A DNA stretch of 64,000 nt from Micrococcus terreus (lineage in GTDB: Bacteria > Actinomycetota > Actinomycetes > Actinomycetales > Micrococcaceae): positions 248,001-312,000 of the forward strand of contig NZ_FPCG01000003.1 of NCBI RefSeq assembly GCF_900116905.1. Reading direction: 5' to 3'. The stretch's first letter is position 1. Each line of letters begins with the position of its first letter. Below, one piece after another: positions 25,545 through 36,286 of the stretch. The notes beneath the pieces are model-generated. The model was not told where the DNA came from and made no database searches. It saw only the letters and a program-made list of their open reading frames with translations. Position numbers and translations under genes: made by a program.

Positions 25545-26422
25545 TGGCCGTCCTCCTCGGTGTCGGTGCTCTCGGATCCGGCCGCGGCGCCGGACTGGGT
25601 GATGTGGGCGTCAGCGGCCTCCTGGCCGAACCACTTGGTGCGCAGCTCGTACAGGGTGCCGTCCTCCTCCATCTCGGTCAGGGACCGGTTGACGGCCGAG
25701 AGCAGCAGGGAGTTCTCGGGGCCGACGCCGATCCCCAGAGACTCCCCGGTGTCGAAGGAGTCCACCACGGAGAAGCGCTCATCGTCCTTGAGGCCGTAGA
25801 GGATGACGGACTGGTTGCCCAGCAGGGCGTCCACGGTGCCGGCCTTGAGGGCCTCCAGCTGCATGCCGCCGTCCTCGAACTGCACGGTGTTCAGGCCCTG
25901 TTCCTCGGCGTAGGCCTCACCGGTGGTGGCGGCCTGCACGCCCACGCGTTTGCCCTGGGCGGAGTCGATGTCGGTGATCCCGGAGTCCTTGCCGGACACC
26001 AGGACCAGGTCATCGTCCAGGTAGGGCAGGCTGAAGCCCATCAGACGCTGGCGTTCTTCGGTGATGGAGATCGAGGACTGGTTCAGGTCGCAGCCGGAGA
26101 GGGACGCTCCGGACTCGATCCCCTCGAAGGAGGTGTCCACCACGTTCAGCCGCACCCCGAGGTCGTCGGCGATCCGCTGCGCGATGTCGATGTCATACCC
26201 CACCAGGGTGTTGCCCTCGAAGAACTCGAAGGGCGGGTAGGGGACGTCCGCGCAGACGGAGAGCTGGTCGGGGTTGAGCAGTGGGACGGTGGTGGTCTTC
26301 TCGGCGATCGTGTCCGAACCGGTGCCGTCGGCGGCGGGCCCGAGCACGGCGCATCCGCTCAGCGCGAGCGCACCCAGTCCCATCGCGGCCACGGCGGTCA
26401 GCCGGGGTCGTGTGGCGGTCAT
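25541..26422 (-). CDS. Polar amino acid ABC importer, substrate-binding lipoprotein
   Basis: 293 residues, ATG 26422. The lipoprotein signal ends at LALSGC. The periplasmic-binding-protein type II fold is clear: LSVCADVPYPPFEFFEGNTLVGYDIDIAQRIADDLG, then the typical DLNQSSISITEERQRLMGFSLPYLDDDLVLV, GKRVGVQAATTGEAYAEE and GPENSLLLSAVNRSLTEMEEDGTLYELRTKWF. Acidic residues in the binding cleft do not allow a firm choice between Glu/Gln, Cys and basic amino acids. It is the first gene of the three-gene operon; the promoter must lie in 26423-26500. Confidence 0.92.
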   Translation of the reverse strand: MTATRPRLTAVAAMGLGALALSGCAVLGPAADGTGSDTIAEKTTTVPLLNPDQLSVCADVPYPPFEFFEGNTLVGYDIDIAQRIADDLGVRLNVVDTSFEGIESGASLSGCDLNQSSISITEERQRLMGFSLPYLDDDLVLVSGKDSGITDIDSAQGKRVGVQAATTGEAYAEEQGLNTVQFEDGGMQLEALKAGTVDALLGNQSVILYGLKDDERFSVVDSFDTGESLGIGVGPENSLLLSAVNRSLTEMEEDGTLYELRTKWFGQEAADAHITQSGAAAGSESTDTEEDGQ

Positions 26423-26676
26423 GGAGTTGCCTTCCCATGGGGCAGTGACCCCGCGCGGGAGTGGCAGGGCGTGTCAAGGGCCTCATGATAGGCCAGAGTG
26501 GATGGTGACCGGTATCTCAGACCAGCGAGGGGGACTCTCTGTGACCATGAACGTCTCTTCCGGCCGACGGCCTCTCCGCACCACCACCGCGCTGTGCATC
26601 GCCTCTGCCCACCGGCTCCAGGATGCGGCACCTCGCCTGCTCCTCCCACAGCCGGAATATCTCAGCCTCACTCAGG

Positions 26677-26697
26677 GTTGAGTTGAGTAGACTCAAG
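26677..26697 (+). promoter_or_regulatory. HAIR element (HspR operator) upstream of clpB
   Basis: GTTGAGT-N7-ACTCAAG matches the HspR-associated inverted repeat CTTGAGT-N7-ACTCAAG at 13 of 14 arm positions. It lies 63 nt before the clpB GTG, and a further TTGAGT half-site follows at 26699. In actinobacteria HspR represses dnaK and clpB through this element until heat shock. Gap 26423-26760: it also holds the promoter of the amino-acid ABC operon on the minus strand. A 44-codon frame (26547-26681) ends inside the operator and is not called as a gene. Confidence 0.88.
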
Positions 26698-26760
26698 TTT
26701 GAGTGGAACACTGTGAATCGTTGACTGATCAGCCCGCGGACGGGCTGGAAGGAGCATGCT

Positions 26761-29346
<2,586 letters not shown>

Positions 29347-29368
29347 GCCCGATCACCGGTGACGCACA

Positions 29369-29416
29369 CGGCGCCGCCACCCTGACTGGACACTCCAGAC
29401 CAGGGTGACGGCGCCG
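29369..29416. terminator. Hairpin terminator after clpB
   Basis: A 16-bp stem with one mismatch: 29369-29384 CGGCGCCGCCACCCTG, and 29401-29416 CAGGGTGACGGCGCCG. An inner CTGGA-CAC-TCCAG stem lies within the loop. It is placed between clpB and the convergent M28 peptidase, so it is probably bidirectional. It is followed by TCGTCGTACGGG, resembling the tail of the dispersed repeat. Confidence 0.78.
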
Positions 29417-29442
29417 TCGTCGTACGGGTGGTTCCTGCGGAA

Positions 29443-30870
29443 TCAGCAGGACTTCGGCGTGCCGGACTTGCCAGCGGAGCACTTGCTGTTGATCAGCGAG
29501 GTGTCATACATGAACGTGCCGATGATGTTGGCTGTGGCTCGAGCCGAGTGCGTCAGCGAGGTGATGGAGACGTTGTCGATGTCGTCCTCGGGGGTGTGGT
29601 AGTTGTCGTCGTAGTAGGACAGCAGGCCCGTGGCGGGGATGCCCGAGGCCACGAACGGCGCATAGTCCGAGTTGTTGCCGTTGCCGGCCGGACCGTACTC
29701 GTGGCCGTCCCGCTCCAGCTGATCCTGCAGCAGGCTCTCCGCGCCGAGCGAGAAGTCGCCCTGCAGTACGCCCATGGTGTTCTGATGGTCCAGCGGGGCC
29801 ACCATGTCCAGGTTCACGTACATGGCGATGGCCTCACGCTCGGCCGGGGTCAGGGACTCGACGTAGTGGGCCGCGCCCAGCAGGCCGATCTCCTCAGCGC
29901 CCCACAGGGCGAAGCGGACCTTGTTGTTGACCTTGTTCGCCTTCGCGGCCTGACGGGCCACCTCCAGAGCCACCACGGAGCCCGAGGCGTTGTCATGGAT
30001 GCCCGGCCCCTCCGGCACGCCGTCCAGGTGCGCGCCGAGCATGACCACATTGTCCTCACGGCCGGTCCGGGTCTCGGCCAGGATGTTCACCGTGGGACGC
30101 TGCTCGGTGAGCTGGTCCAGATCCAGGGAGAGCGTCACCGGGCCCTGCTGCAGCTGGCCCAGCAGCTCCTGACCCACCGCGCGGGTCACGCCGATGGTGC
30201 CGACATAGTCCTGCGAGGGCTCACCCAGGGTGCCGTTCAGCGGCCCCTCGGCGTTGTTGTAGATGATGACCGCCTCAGCTCCGAGACCGGCCGCGGTCAC
30301 GGACTTCTGAGCGAATGGGCAGTCGCCGCGCGAGACCAAGGCCACCTTGCCCGTCAGATCCGCGTTGCCCCAGGAGGCGGTGGTGCAGCCGAGGGGATCG
30401 CTGGGAGCGGCCACCTGCGCCTGGCTGGCCTGGGCCGAGGGGGAGTAGGTGAACACCGTGTGGGCCAGGTCCTGCTCCACCGGGGTGTGCTGGGTCAGCT
30501 CGGCGCGCAGCGTCTCGGTGTAGGTGATCTCGAACTCCTGGAGCTCGACGTCATAGCCAGCCTTCTCCAGCTCGCTCACCGCATAGTCCACCGAGGCGTC
30601 ATAGCCCGGGGTGCCGGCGGCACGGTTGCCGTGCTCCTCGGCGATGTCCGCCAGAGCCCGGATGTCCTGCTCCAGGTTCGTGGAGCTGATGGAGCGCACC
30701 AGCTTCTCCGGACTGTTCGGGTTCCCTCCGGCCCGATGGTCCGGGGTCTGCGAGGCCGCTGCTGCGGTGGGCGCCGCAGCGAGCGAGACAGGTTGGGCCA
30801 GCGCCGTGGGGGCACTGATCAGGGAGGCGGCCAGGACACTGGCGGCCAGGAAGGTCGATGAACGACGCAT
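29443..30870 (-). CDS. Secreted M28 family zinc aminopeptidase with PA domain
   Basis: 475 residues, ATG 30870. A signal peptide covers about residues 1-30 (FLAASVLAASLISAPTALAQP). A protease-associated (PA) insert is visible as NADLTGKVALVSRGDCPFAQK...AVIIYNN. The M28 catalytic part contains VMLGAHLDGVPEGPGIHDNASGS (first Zn ligand and bridging Asp), WGAEEIGLLGA (general base Glu and ligand), YVNLDMVAP and NNSDYAPFVASGIPA with the late His near YHTPEDD. It resembles the Streptomyces griseus aminopeptidase (SGAP) type, which releases N-terminal hydrophobic residues from peptides outside the cell. It ends with an unpaired-looking Cys pair KCS...KSC. It converges on clpB. Confidence 0.88.
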   Translation of the reverse strand: MRRSSTFLAASVLAASLISAPTALAQPVSLAAAPTAAAASQTPDHRAGGNPNSPEKLVRSISSTNLEQDIRALADIAEEHGNRAAGTPGYDASVDYAVSELEKAGYDVELQEFEITYTETLRAELTQHTPVEQDLAHTVFTYSPSAQASQAQVAAPSDPLGCTTASWGNADLTGKVALVSRGDCPFAQKSVTAAGLGAEAVIIYNNAEGPLNGTLGEPSQDYVGTIGVTRAVGQELLGQLQQGPVTLSLDLDQLTEQRPTVNILAETRTGREDNVVMLGAHLDGVPEGPGIHDNASGSVVALEVARQAAKANKVNNKVRFALWGAEEIGLLGAAHYVESLTPAEREAIAMYVNLDMVAPLDHQNTMGVLQGDFSLGAESLLQDQLERDGHEYGPAGNGNNSDYAPFVASGIPATGLLSYYDDNYHTPEDDIDNVSITSLTHSARATANIIGTFMYDTSLINSKCSAGKSGTPKSC

Positions 30871-30949
30871 GGGATCACAGCTTTCCGTTTCAGGGGAGTG
30901 ATGTGAAACACACCCTAAACGGGAGAGCGGACCCGGTGAAGAGTCGGCG

Positions 30950-31645
30950 TCAGCCGTCCGAGGGGCTGGGCGAGGCCGACGGCGTCGGTGATGCTGACGC
31001 CGACGGTGTGGGGGACGGCTCCACCACGGGGGTCTCCACCAGGGACGCCGTCAGGGTGCCCTGCAGGGCGTGGGCCACGCAGTCCACGCGGCGGTCGCCC
31101 TCCTCCCAGGTGGCCTGGTTGGGATGGGAGATCTCGATCCGCACCTGGGCCTGCGGGGACCCGGTCAGGGGCACCTGGCCGCAGAACTCCTCGGCCGGTC
31201 CGCGCATCCCGCCCTCCGGGAAGGAGGCCGACTCCGGCCACGTCTTACGAGCGATCAGCTGGGCCTGGTGGGCCTTCTCACACTCGACCACAGTGGAGGC
31301 GGACTCGATGTCCTCGAAGTCCGTCAGGCAGTCCCCGGGCACCTGCTGCGCGGCCGGCACGGCGCGCGCCACGATCCCGTCCACCCCGGGGGAGGGATTG
31401 CGGGAGACCGAGGCCTCCGGGGTGGGCGCGGTCCGGGAGGAGGACTGCAGCCACGGCACCAGCAGGGCGCCGAGCAGCACCAGGGCCGCCACCGCGGCGA
31501 CCACCACCCAACCGGCCACGCGCCGCCGAGGTGCGGGGCCGTCGTCGTGATGGTCCTCCTGCCGGTCCTGGGGGCCGGGGTCCCCGGATGGGCGCGGAGG
31601 CAGATAGGGCGAGGGGGTCTCGTCCGGAGTGCTGCGAGGTTCCAT
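30950..31645 (-). CDS. Septum formation family membrane protein
   Basis: 231 residues from ATG 31645. The N-terminal ~45 residues are Pro/Asp-rich and cytosolic. One transmembrane helix follows (VAGWVVVAAVAALVLLGALLVPWL). The extracellular domain has the septum-formation-family pattern: GDCLTDFEDI, then VVECEKAHQAQLIA, FCGQVPL and VDCVAHALQG, where the four cysteines likely form two disulfides. The C-terminus is a Ser/Pro/Thr tail of about 30 residues with SPTPSAS repeats. The family name derives from distant proteins linked to division; the molecular role is unproven. Confidence 0.78.
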   Translation of the reverse strand: MEPRSTPDETPSPYLPPRPSGDPGPQDRQEDHHDDGPAPRRRVAGWVVVAAVAALVLLGALLVPWLQSSSRTAPTPEASVSRNPSPGVDGIVARAVPAAQQVPGDCLTDFEDIESASTVVECEKAHQAQLIARKTWPESASFPEGGMRGPAEEFCGQVPLTGSPQAQVRIEISHPNQATWEEGDRRVDCVAHALQGTLTASLVETPVVEPSPTPSASASPTPSASPSPSDG

Positions 31646-31812
31646 GGGTGCCGGGATCCTTCCTGGCCTGGAGGGGCGGTGGGGGCGGCGGCGAGGGGGC
31701 CTGAAACATGTTAACCTAGGGAGCACGAACCATCATGATCAGTGCGCACTCCCGCCCAGCCATGCCTAGACGCTGACGGCGCAGGAGTCCGAGAACAAAG
31801 GGGGTCACGCTC

Positions 31813-32037
31813 ATGGGGCGCGGCCGTCAAAAGGCAAAGGCAACCAAGCAGGCCCGGGATATGAAGTACTTCTCCCCGGCCACTGATCTGTCGGCTCTTG
31901 AACGTGAGCTGGCCGGCGGAAGCGGGTCCCGCGGAGGCGACTATTCCGCCGTCGGGGACGGCTCGGACGAGTTCGAGTACAGCGACTACGCCGACAAGTA
32001 TGCGGACTACGTCCCTGAGGACGGCGATGACCGCTGA
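31813..32037 (+). CDS. DUF3073 family protein
   Basis: 74 residues, ATG 31813. It begins with the family hallmark MGRGRQKAKATKQARDMKYFSP. This is followed by a short helix TDLSALERELAG and an acidic Tyr-rich tail (DEFEYSDYADKYADY). These small basic-acidic proteins are conserved across actinobacteria and have no known function; the basic start could bind nucleic acid. The promoter lies in the 167-nt gap shared with the divergent septum-formation gene. A perfect 15-bp hairpin occurs 82 nt after the stop. Confidence 0.88.
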   Translation: MGRGRQKAKATKQARDMKYFSPATDLSALERELAGGSGSRGGDYSAVGDGSDEFEYSDYADKYADYVPEDGDDR

Positions 32038-32052
32038 CCGGATCCATCTCCG

Positions 32053-33075
32053 GTGAGCCACCCGTCCGACCCCGCTGAGACCGCAGCTGCAGGTCAGACC
32101 CAGGGTCCCACCACACCACCGTCGAACCCCTCGCCCCGTTGGAGCGAGGGGTTCGACGCGCTTCACCCCGCCGCCAACGGCCACCGGGCCGCACTGCGGT
32201 CCATCGCCCGCGTGGTGGAGGACACCGCGCCCCTGCAGGACGAGTCCGAGGCTCGGGCGGGGATCCTGGAGCTGCTGCGCGAGCACCGACCGCTGGTGAT
32301 CACCGGCGCCGGGGTCTCCACCGACTCCGGCATCCCGGACTACCGCGGTCCCGAGGGCTCCCTGCGGCGGCACCGGCCGATGACCTACCAGGAGTTCCGG
32401 CACGACCCGGGTGCCCGGCACCGGTACTGGGCGCGCTCTTACGTGGGCTGGCGTCAGATGGACGTGGCCGCCCCCAACGCCGCCCACCGGATCCTGGCCG
32501 ACTGGCAGCGCCGCGGACTGACCGCCGGCCTGATCACCCAGAACGTGGACGGACTGCACGCCGCCGCCGGGACCCCGGAGCTGGTGCCGCTGCACGGTGA
32601 CCTGGAGACGGTGATCTGCCTGCACTGCGGCGCCGCCGAGGACCGCCGCTCCCTGGACGCCCGGCTGGAGCAGGCCAACCCCGGCTACCTGGACTCGGTC
32701 CGGGTGGATCCGAGCCTGGTGAACCCGGACGGGGACATCGAGCTGGACGCCGTCGCGGTGGAGCGGTTCACCATGGTGGGCTGCCTGGTCTGCGGGTCCG
32801 AGGAGCTGAAGCCGGACGTGGTGTACTTCGGGGAGTCGGTGCCGGCGGTGCGCAAGCAGGCGGCCGCCGAGGCGTTCGAGCGAGCCGGATCGCTGCTGGC
32901 CGTGGGCACCTCACTGGCCGTGATGAGCGGCTTCAAGTTCGTGCTGGACGCCGGGCGCACCGGTAGGCCGGTGGGGCTGATCAACGGCGGGCCCACCCGT
33001 GCGGACAGCCGGGCGCAGTGGCGCTGGCGCACCTCGATCATCCCGGCTCTGGAGTGGCTCGACGCCCAGCTCTGA
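32053..33075 (+). CDS. Sir2 family NAD-dependent protein deacylase
   Basis: Up to 340 residues from GTG 32053; later GTG starts at 32212 or 32215 are plausible because a terminator-like hairpin occupies the first codons. The sirtuin signature is complete: VITGAGVSTDSGIPDYRGPEG (NAD binding), LITQNVDGLHAAAG, catalytic His in VPLHGDLETV, the zinc pairs CLHC and CLVC, and LLAVGTSLAVMSGFKFV. Sirtuins transfer acyl groups from lysine to NAD, giving O-acyl-ADP-ribose; an acetyl-CoA synthetase, a classical target, is encoded at the window end. The long disordered N-terminus supports the shorter start. Confidence 0.9.
   Translation: MSHPSDPAETAAAGQTQGPTTPPSNPSPRWSEGFDALHPAANGHRAALRSIARVVEDTAPLQDESEARAGILELLREHRPLVITGAGVSTDSGIPDYRGPEGSLRRHRPMTYQEFRHDPGARHRYWARSYVGWRQMDVAAPNAAHRILADWQRRGLTAGLITQNVDGLHAAAGTPELVPLHGDLETVICLHCGAAEDRRSLDARLEQANPGYLDSVRVDPSLVNPDGDIELDAVAVERFTMVGCLVCGSEELKPDVVYFGESVPAVRKQAAAEAFERAGSLLAVGTSLAVMSGFKFVLDAGRTGRPVGLINGGPTRADSRAQWRWRTSIIPALEWLDAQL
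32120..32158 (+). terminator. Perfect 15-bp hairpin near sirtuin start (likely DUF3073 terminator)
   Basis: CGTCGAACCCCTCGC (32120-32134) is exactly complementary to 32144-32158, with a 9-nt loop. It is well placed to end the DUF3073 transcript but lies inside the sirtuin frame if GTG 32053 is used. Either the sirtuin starts downstream, or the hairpin attenuates it. Confidence 0.6.
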
Positions 33076-33133
33076 ACCTGTGGTTGCATGGGCGGCACCG
33101 ATCCGTGCATGCCGACCCGTCAGGAGTGCCCCC

Positions 33134-34951
33134 GTGGCCTTCACCGCCCCGCCGTCCTTCACCACCCGTCCCACCCTGCGCGGGTCCTTCGGGATGAGTG
33201 CCTCCACCCACTGGCTGGCCACGGCCTCCGCGCAGTCGGTGCTGGAACGCGGAGGCAACGCCTTCGACGCCGCCGTGGCCGGAGCCTTCGTGCTGCATCT
33301 GGTGGAGCCGCACCTCAACGGCCCCGGCGGGGACATGACCGGGATCTTCGCCACGGCGGAGGACCCCGGACGCCCCGTGGTGCTGATGGGACAGGGGCCT
33401 GCGCCCGCGGCGGCGACCCCGAAGCACTTCCGTGCTGAGGGACTGGAGCTGGTGCCCGGATCAGGCGCGCTGGCTGCGGCCGTCCCCGGAGCAGTGGACG
33501 CCTGGCTGGTGCTGCTGCGGGACCACGGAACCTGGGAGCTCGCCGCGGTGCTGGACTACGCGATCGGATACGCCCGGGACGGCCACGCCGTGGGGGAGCG
33601 GGTCTGCGCGACGATCGCCACCGTGCAGGAGCTGTTCACCGAGCACTGGCCCAGCTCCGCAGCACAGTGGATGCCGCAGGGGAGGGTTCCGGTGGCCGGG
33701 GAGGTCGTTCGGAACCCGGAGTACGCCGAGGTCCTCGCCCGACTGGCCCGGGCCGGCGCATCCTCCGGGGCTGACTCGCGAGAGGACCGGATCGAGGCGG
33801 CGCGGTCTGCCTGGCGGACCGGATTCGTGGCGGAGGCGATCGTGGAGTTCGCCGCCACACCGCACCGGCACTCCTCTGGGACCGACCACGCCGGAGTGAT
33901 CTCCCGGGCGGACGTGGCCGCGTTCAGCGCCGGGTATGAGCCGGCCGCCACCCTGGAGTTCCGGGGGCACACCATCGCCAAGACCGGGGCCTGGGGCCAG
34001 GGTCCGGCACTGCTGCAGACACTGGCCATCCTGGACGGATACGACGACGCAGACCTGGACCCCTCCACCGCGCGCGGGATCCACACCGTGCTGGAGGCGC
34101 AGAAGCTGGCCCTGGCCGACCGAGAGGCGTACTACGGGGACACGGAGGTTCCCCTGGAGACGCTGATCAGCCAGGAGTACGCCGCCGCACGGCGGGAGCT
34201 GATCGGCGAGCAGGCCTCCCACGAGTTCCGTCCGGGCCTGGTGGAAGGGCGCACCCCGTTCGTCCCGCCGCTGCGCACCGACTACACGCCACCGGCGCTG
34301 CGCGGGCAGGACTCGTCCGTTCCAGGCGTGGGAGAGCCCACGGTGTCCCGCACCGGAGAGACCCGCGGGGACACCTGCCACATCGACGTGGTGGACCGGT
34401 GGGGCAACATCATCTCCGCCACGCCCTCCGGCGGCTGGCTGCAGTCCTCGCCCACGGTCCCCGGGCTGGGGTTCTGCCTGGGCACGCGCCTCCAGATGAC
34501 CTGGCTGGAGCCGGGGGCGCCCACCACACTGACCCCGGGCCGCCGTCCCCGGACCACGCTGACCCCCACCCTGGTGCTGAAGGACGGACGCGCGGTGGCG
34601 GCCCTCGGATCACCCGGTGGAGACCAGCAGGACCAGTGGCAGCTGCTGTACCTGCTGCGCACGATCGTGGGTGGGTACGAGCCCCAGCAGGCGATCGACG
34701 CCCCAGCGTGCCACACCACCTCCGTGCCGGGCTCCTTCTGGCCGCGCACCTGGACCCCGGGCGGGGCTGTGGTGGAGTCACGCGTGGGCGAAGAGGTCCT
34801 GGCCGAGCTGGAACGGCGCGGTCACGTGCTGGAGCGAGCCGGGGAGTGGACGCTGGGCCGACTCTCCGTGGTCACCCAGGATCCGGCCACCGGGCAGCTC
34901 AGCGCGTCGGCGAACCCCCGCGGTGGCCAGGGCTACGCCGCCGGCCGGTGA
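33134..34951 (+). CDS. Gamma-glutamyltransferase family Ntn-hydrolase, no signal peptide
   Basis: 605 residues from GTG 33134. The family opening GMSASTHWLATASAQSVLERGGNAFDAAVAGAFVLHLVEPHLNGPGGD is clear. The self-processing nucleophile Thr lies in TRGDTCHIDVVDRWGNIISATPSGG. The glycine-rich GSPGGDQQDQWQLL oxyanion region and the C-terminal ANPRGGQGYAAG are typical. Classical GGT is exported; here no signal sequence precedes the domain, so it resembles cytosolic members such as oxamate-amidohydrolase-like proteins, and the true amide substrate is open. It is 58 nt downstream of the sirtuin gene in the same direction. Palindromic element C follows the stop by 18 nt. Confidence 0.88.
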   Translation: MAFTAPPSFTTRPTLRGSFGMSASTHWLATASAQSVLERGGNAFDAAVAGAFVLHLVEPHLNGPGGDMTGIFATAEDPGRPVVLMGQGPAPAAATPKHFRAEGLELVPGSGALAAAVPGAVDAWLVLLRDHGTWELAAVLDYAIGYARDGHAVGERVCATIATVQELFTEHWPSSAAQWMPQGRVPVAGEVVRNPEYAEVLARLARAGASSGADSREDRIEAARSAWRTGFVAEAIVEFAATPHRHSSGTDHAGVISRADVAAFSAGYEPAATLEFRGHTIAKTGAWGQGPALLQTLAILDGYDDADLDPSTARGIHTVLEAQKLALADREAYYGDTEVPLETLISQEYAAARRELIGEQASHEFRPGLVEGRTPFVPPLRTDYTPPALRGQDSSVPGVGEPTVSRTGETRGDTCHIDVVDRWGNIISATPSGGWLQSSPTVPGLGFCLGTRLQMTWLEPGAPTTLTPGRRPRTTLTPTLVLKDGRAVAALGSPGGDQQDQWQLLYLLRTIVGGYEPQQAIDAPACHTTSVPGSFWPRTWTPGGAVVESRVGEEVLAELERRGHVLERAGEWTLGRLSVVTQDPATGQLSASANPRGGQGYAAGR

Positions 34952-34969
34952 GCGCGCCAGCCCACGAAA

Positions 34970-35026
34970 CGTGTGGCTGGAATTCTGCGGTCACGGGCTC
35001 TGGAACCACAGATTCTCAGCCACACG
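34970..35026. repeat. Palindromic intergenic element, copy C
   Basis: A 57-nt imperfect palindrome. Left arm CGTGTGGCTGGAATTCTGCGG; the complement of the right arm reads CGTGTGGCTGAGAATCTGTGG. It sits between the convergent gamma-glutamyltransferase-like and purM genes and is the only obvious terminator candidate there. It is closest to copy A. Confidence 0.75.
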
Positions 35027-35053
35027 TTCGAATGGGCGGTCTGTTGAGCTTCG

Positions 35054-36286
35054 TCAGCGGGAGGCGTAGGCGCCGGTGAGGAGCACGGCGCCGCCGTCCA
35101 CGCCCTTGGCGCCCTGCACGTGGTCCTCGGCCGGAGCCTGCTCCACGGCGGAGACCGACTCGGCGGCGGAGGCCTCGGCCACCTGTCCGGCCACCCAGGC
35201 GGTGATCCCGCGCGAGGCCAGGCGTTCCCCGGCGGCGTCTGCGGCGGCGGGGTCCACCACGGCCACCATGCCCACACCCAGGTTCAGGGTGCGCTCCAGG
35301 TCCGGCAGCGGCACCTGGCCCAGCTGGGCCACGAGCTGAAACACCGGGGGCAGCGACCAGGTCCCGCGGTCCACGGTGGCCAGCACGCCCTGGGGCAGCA
35401 CGCGCGCGAGGTTCGCGGCCAGGCCACCGCCGGTCACGTGGGAGAACCCGCGCAGGGCGGCCTCCCCGGACGCGGTCTGCACAGCAGCCGAGGCACCGCT
35501 CACGGTGTCCCCGTTGAGGTGGCGCATCAGGTCCAGGCAGTCGGCGGCGTACACGCGGGTGGGCTCGAGCAGCTCCTCGCCCAGAGTCCGGCCGAGCTCG
35601 CTGACCTCACGGTCCAGGGACCAGCCGGCGGAGTTGATCACGCGGCGCACCAGCGAATAGCCGTTCGAGTGGATGCCGGAGGAGGCCATGGCGATCACCA
35701 CGTCGCCCGGGCGCACGCGCTCCGGACCCAGCACCGCGCTGGCCTCCACCACACCGGTGGCGGCACCGGCCACGTCATACTCGTCCACACCCAGCAGGCC
35801 CGGGTGCTCGGCGGTCTCGCCACCCACCAGGGCGGTGCCGGCCACCTGGCAGGCCTCGGCGATCCCGCGCACGATCCCGGCGATCCGCTCCGGGACCACC
35901 TTGCCGCAGGCGATGTAGTCGGTCATGAACAGCGGCTCCGCGCCGACCACCACGATGTCATCCACGACCATGCCCACCAGGTCGAACCCGATGGTGTCGT
36001 GCTTGTCCAGGGCCTGGGCGATCGCGACCTTGGTGCCCACGCCGTCCGTGGAGGTCGCCAGCAGCGGCTTCTGGTACTTCAGCAGCGCCGAGGCGTCCCA
36101 CATCCCGGCGAACCCGCCGAACCCGCCCACCACGGAGGGCCCGTGGGTGGCCTGCACGGCGGCCTTCATCAGCTCCACCGCGCGGTCCCCGGCCTCCACG
36201 TCCACCCCGGCGGTGGCGTAGGTGATGGGCTGGGCAGGGGCATTCCCGACGGCGGCCGGCGGGGTGGTGTTCTCAGGTGCGGTCAC
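35054..36286 (-). CDS. purM: Phosphoribosylformylglycinamidine cyclo-ligase (AIR synthetase)
   Basis: 410 residues, GTG start overlapping the purF stop. PurM converts FGAM to AIR with ATP in purine synthesis. Conserved features: the YATAGVDVEAGDRAVELMK start, VVGGFGGFAGMWD, the ATP-binding STDGVGTKVAIAQALDKHDTIGFDLVGMVVDDIVVVGAEPLFMTDYIACGK stretch, GGETAEHPG, ASSGIHSNGYSLVRRV and the HVTGGGLAANLARVLP motif near the C-terminus. The last ~45 residues (VAGQVAEASAAESVSAVEQ) extend past the usual end. The gene is translationally coupled to purF. Confidence 0.96.
   Translation of the reverse strand: MTAPENTTPPAAVGNAPAQPITYATAGVDVEAGDRAVELMKAAVQATHGPSVVGGFGGFAGMWDASALLKYQKPLLATSTDGVGTKVAIAQALDKHDTIGFDLVGMVVDDIVVVGAEPLFMTDYIACGKVVPERIAGIVRGIAEACQVAGTALVGGETAEHPGLLGVDEYDVAGAATGVVEASAVLGPERVRPGDVVIAMASSGIHSNGYSLVRRVINSAGWSLDREVSELGRTLGEELLEPTRVYAADCLDLMRHLNGDTVSGASAAVQTASGEAALRGFSHVTGGGLAANLARVLPQGVLATVDRGTWSLPPVFQLVAQLGQVPLPDLERTLNLGVGMVAVVDPAAADAAGERLASRGITAWVAGQVAEASAAESVSAVEQAPAEDHVQGAKGVDGGAVLLTGAYASR

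Noticed and set aside
26547-26681. 44-codon frame with a GA-rich sequence upstream
   Set aside because: It has a passable ribosome site but ends inside the HspR operator, has no recognisable family and is not coupled to a neighbour. Conservation evidence would be needed.
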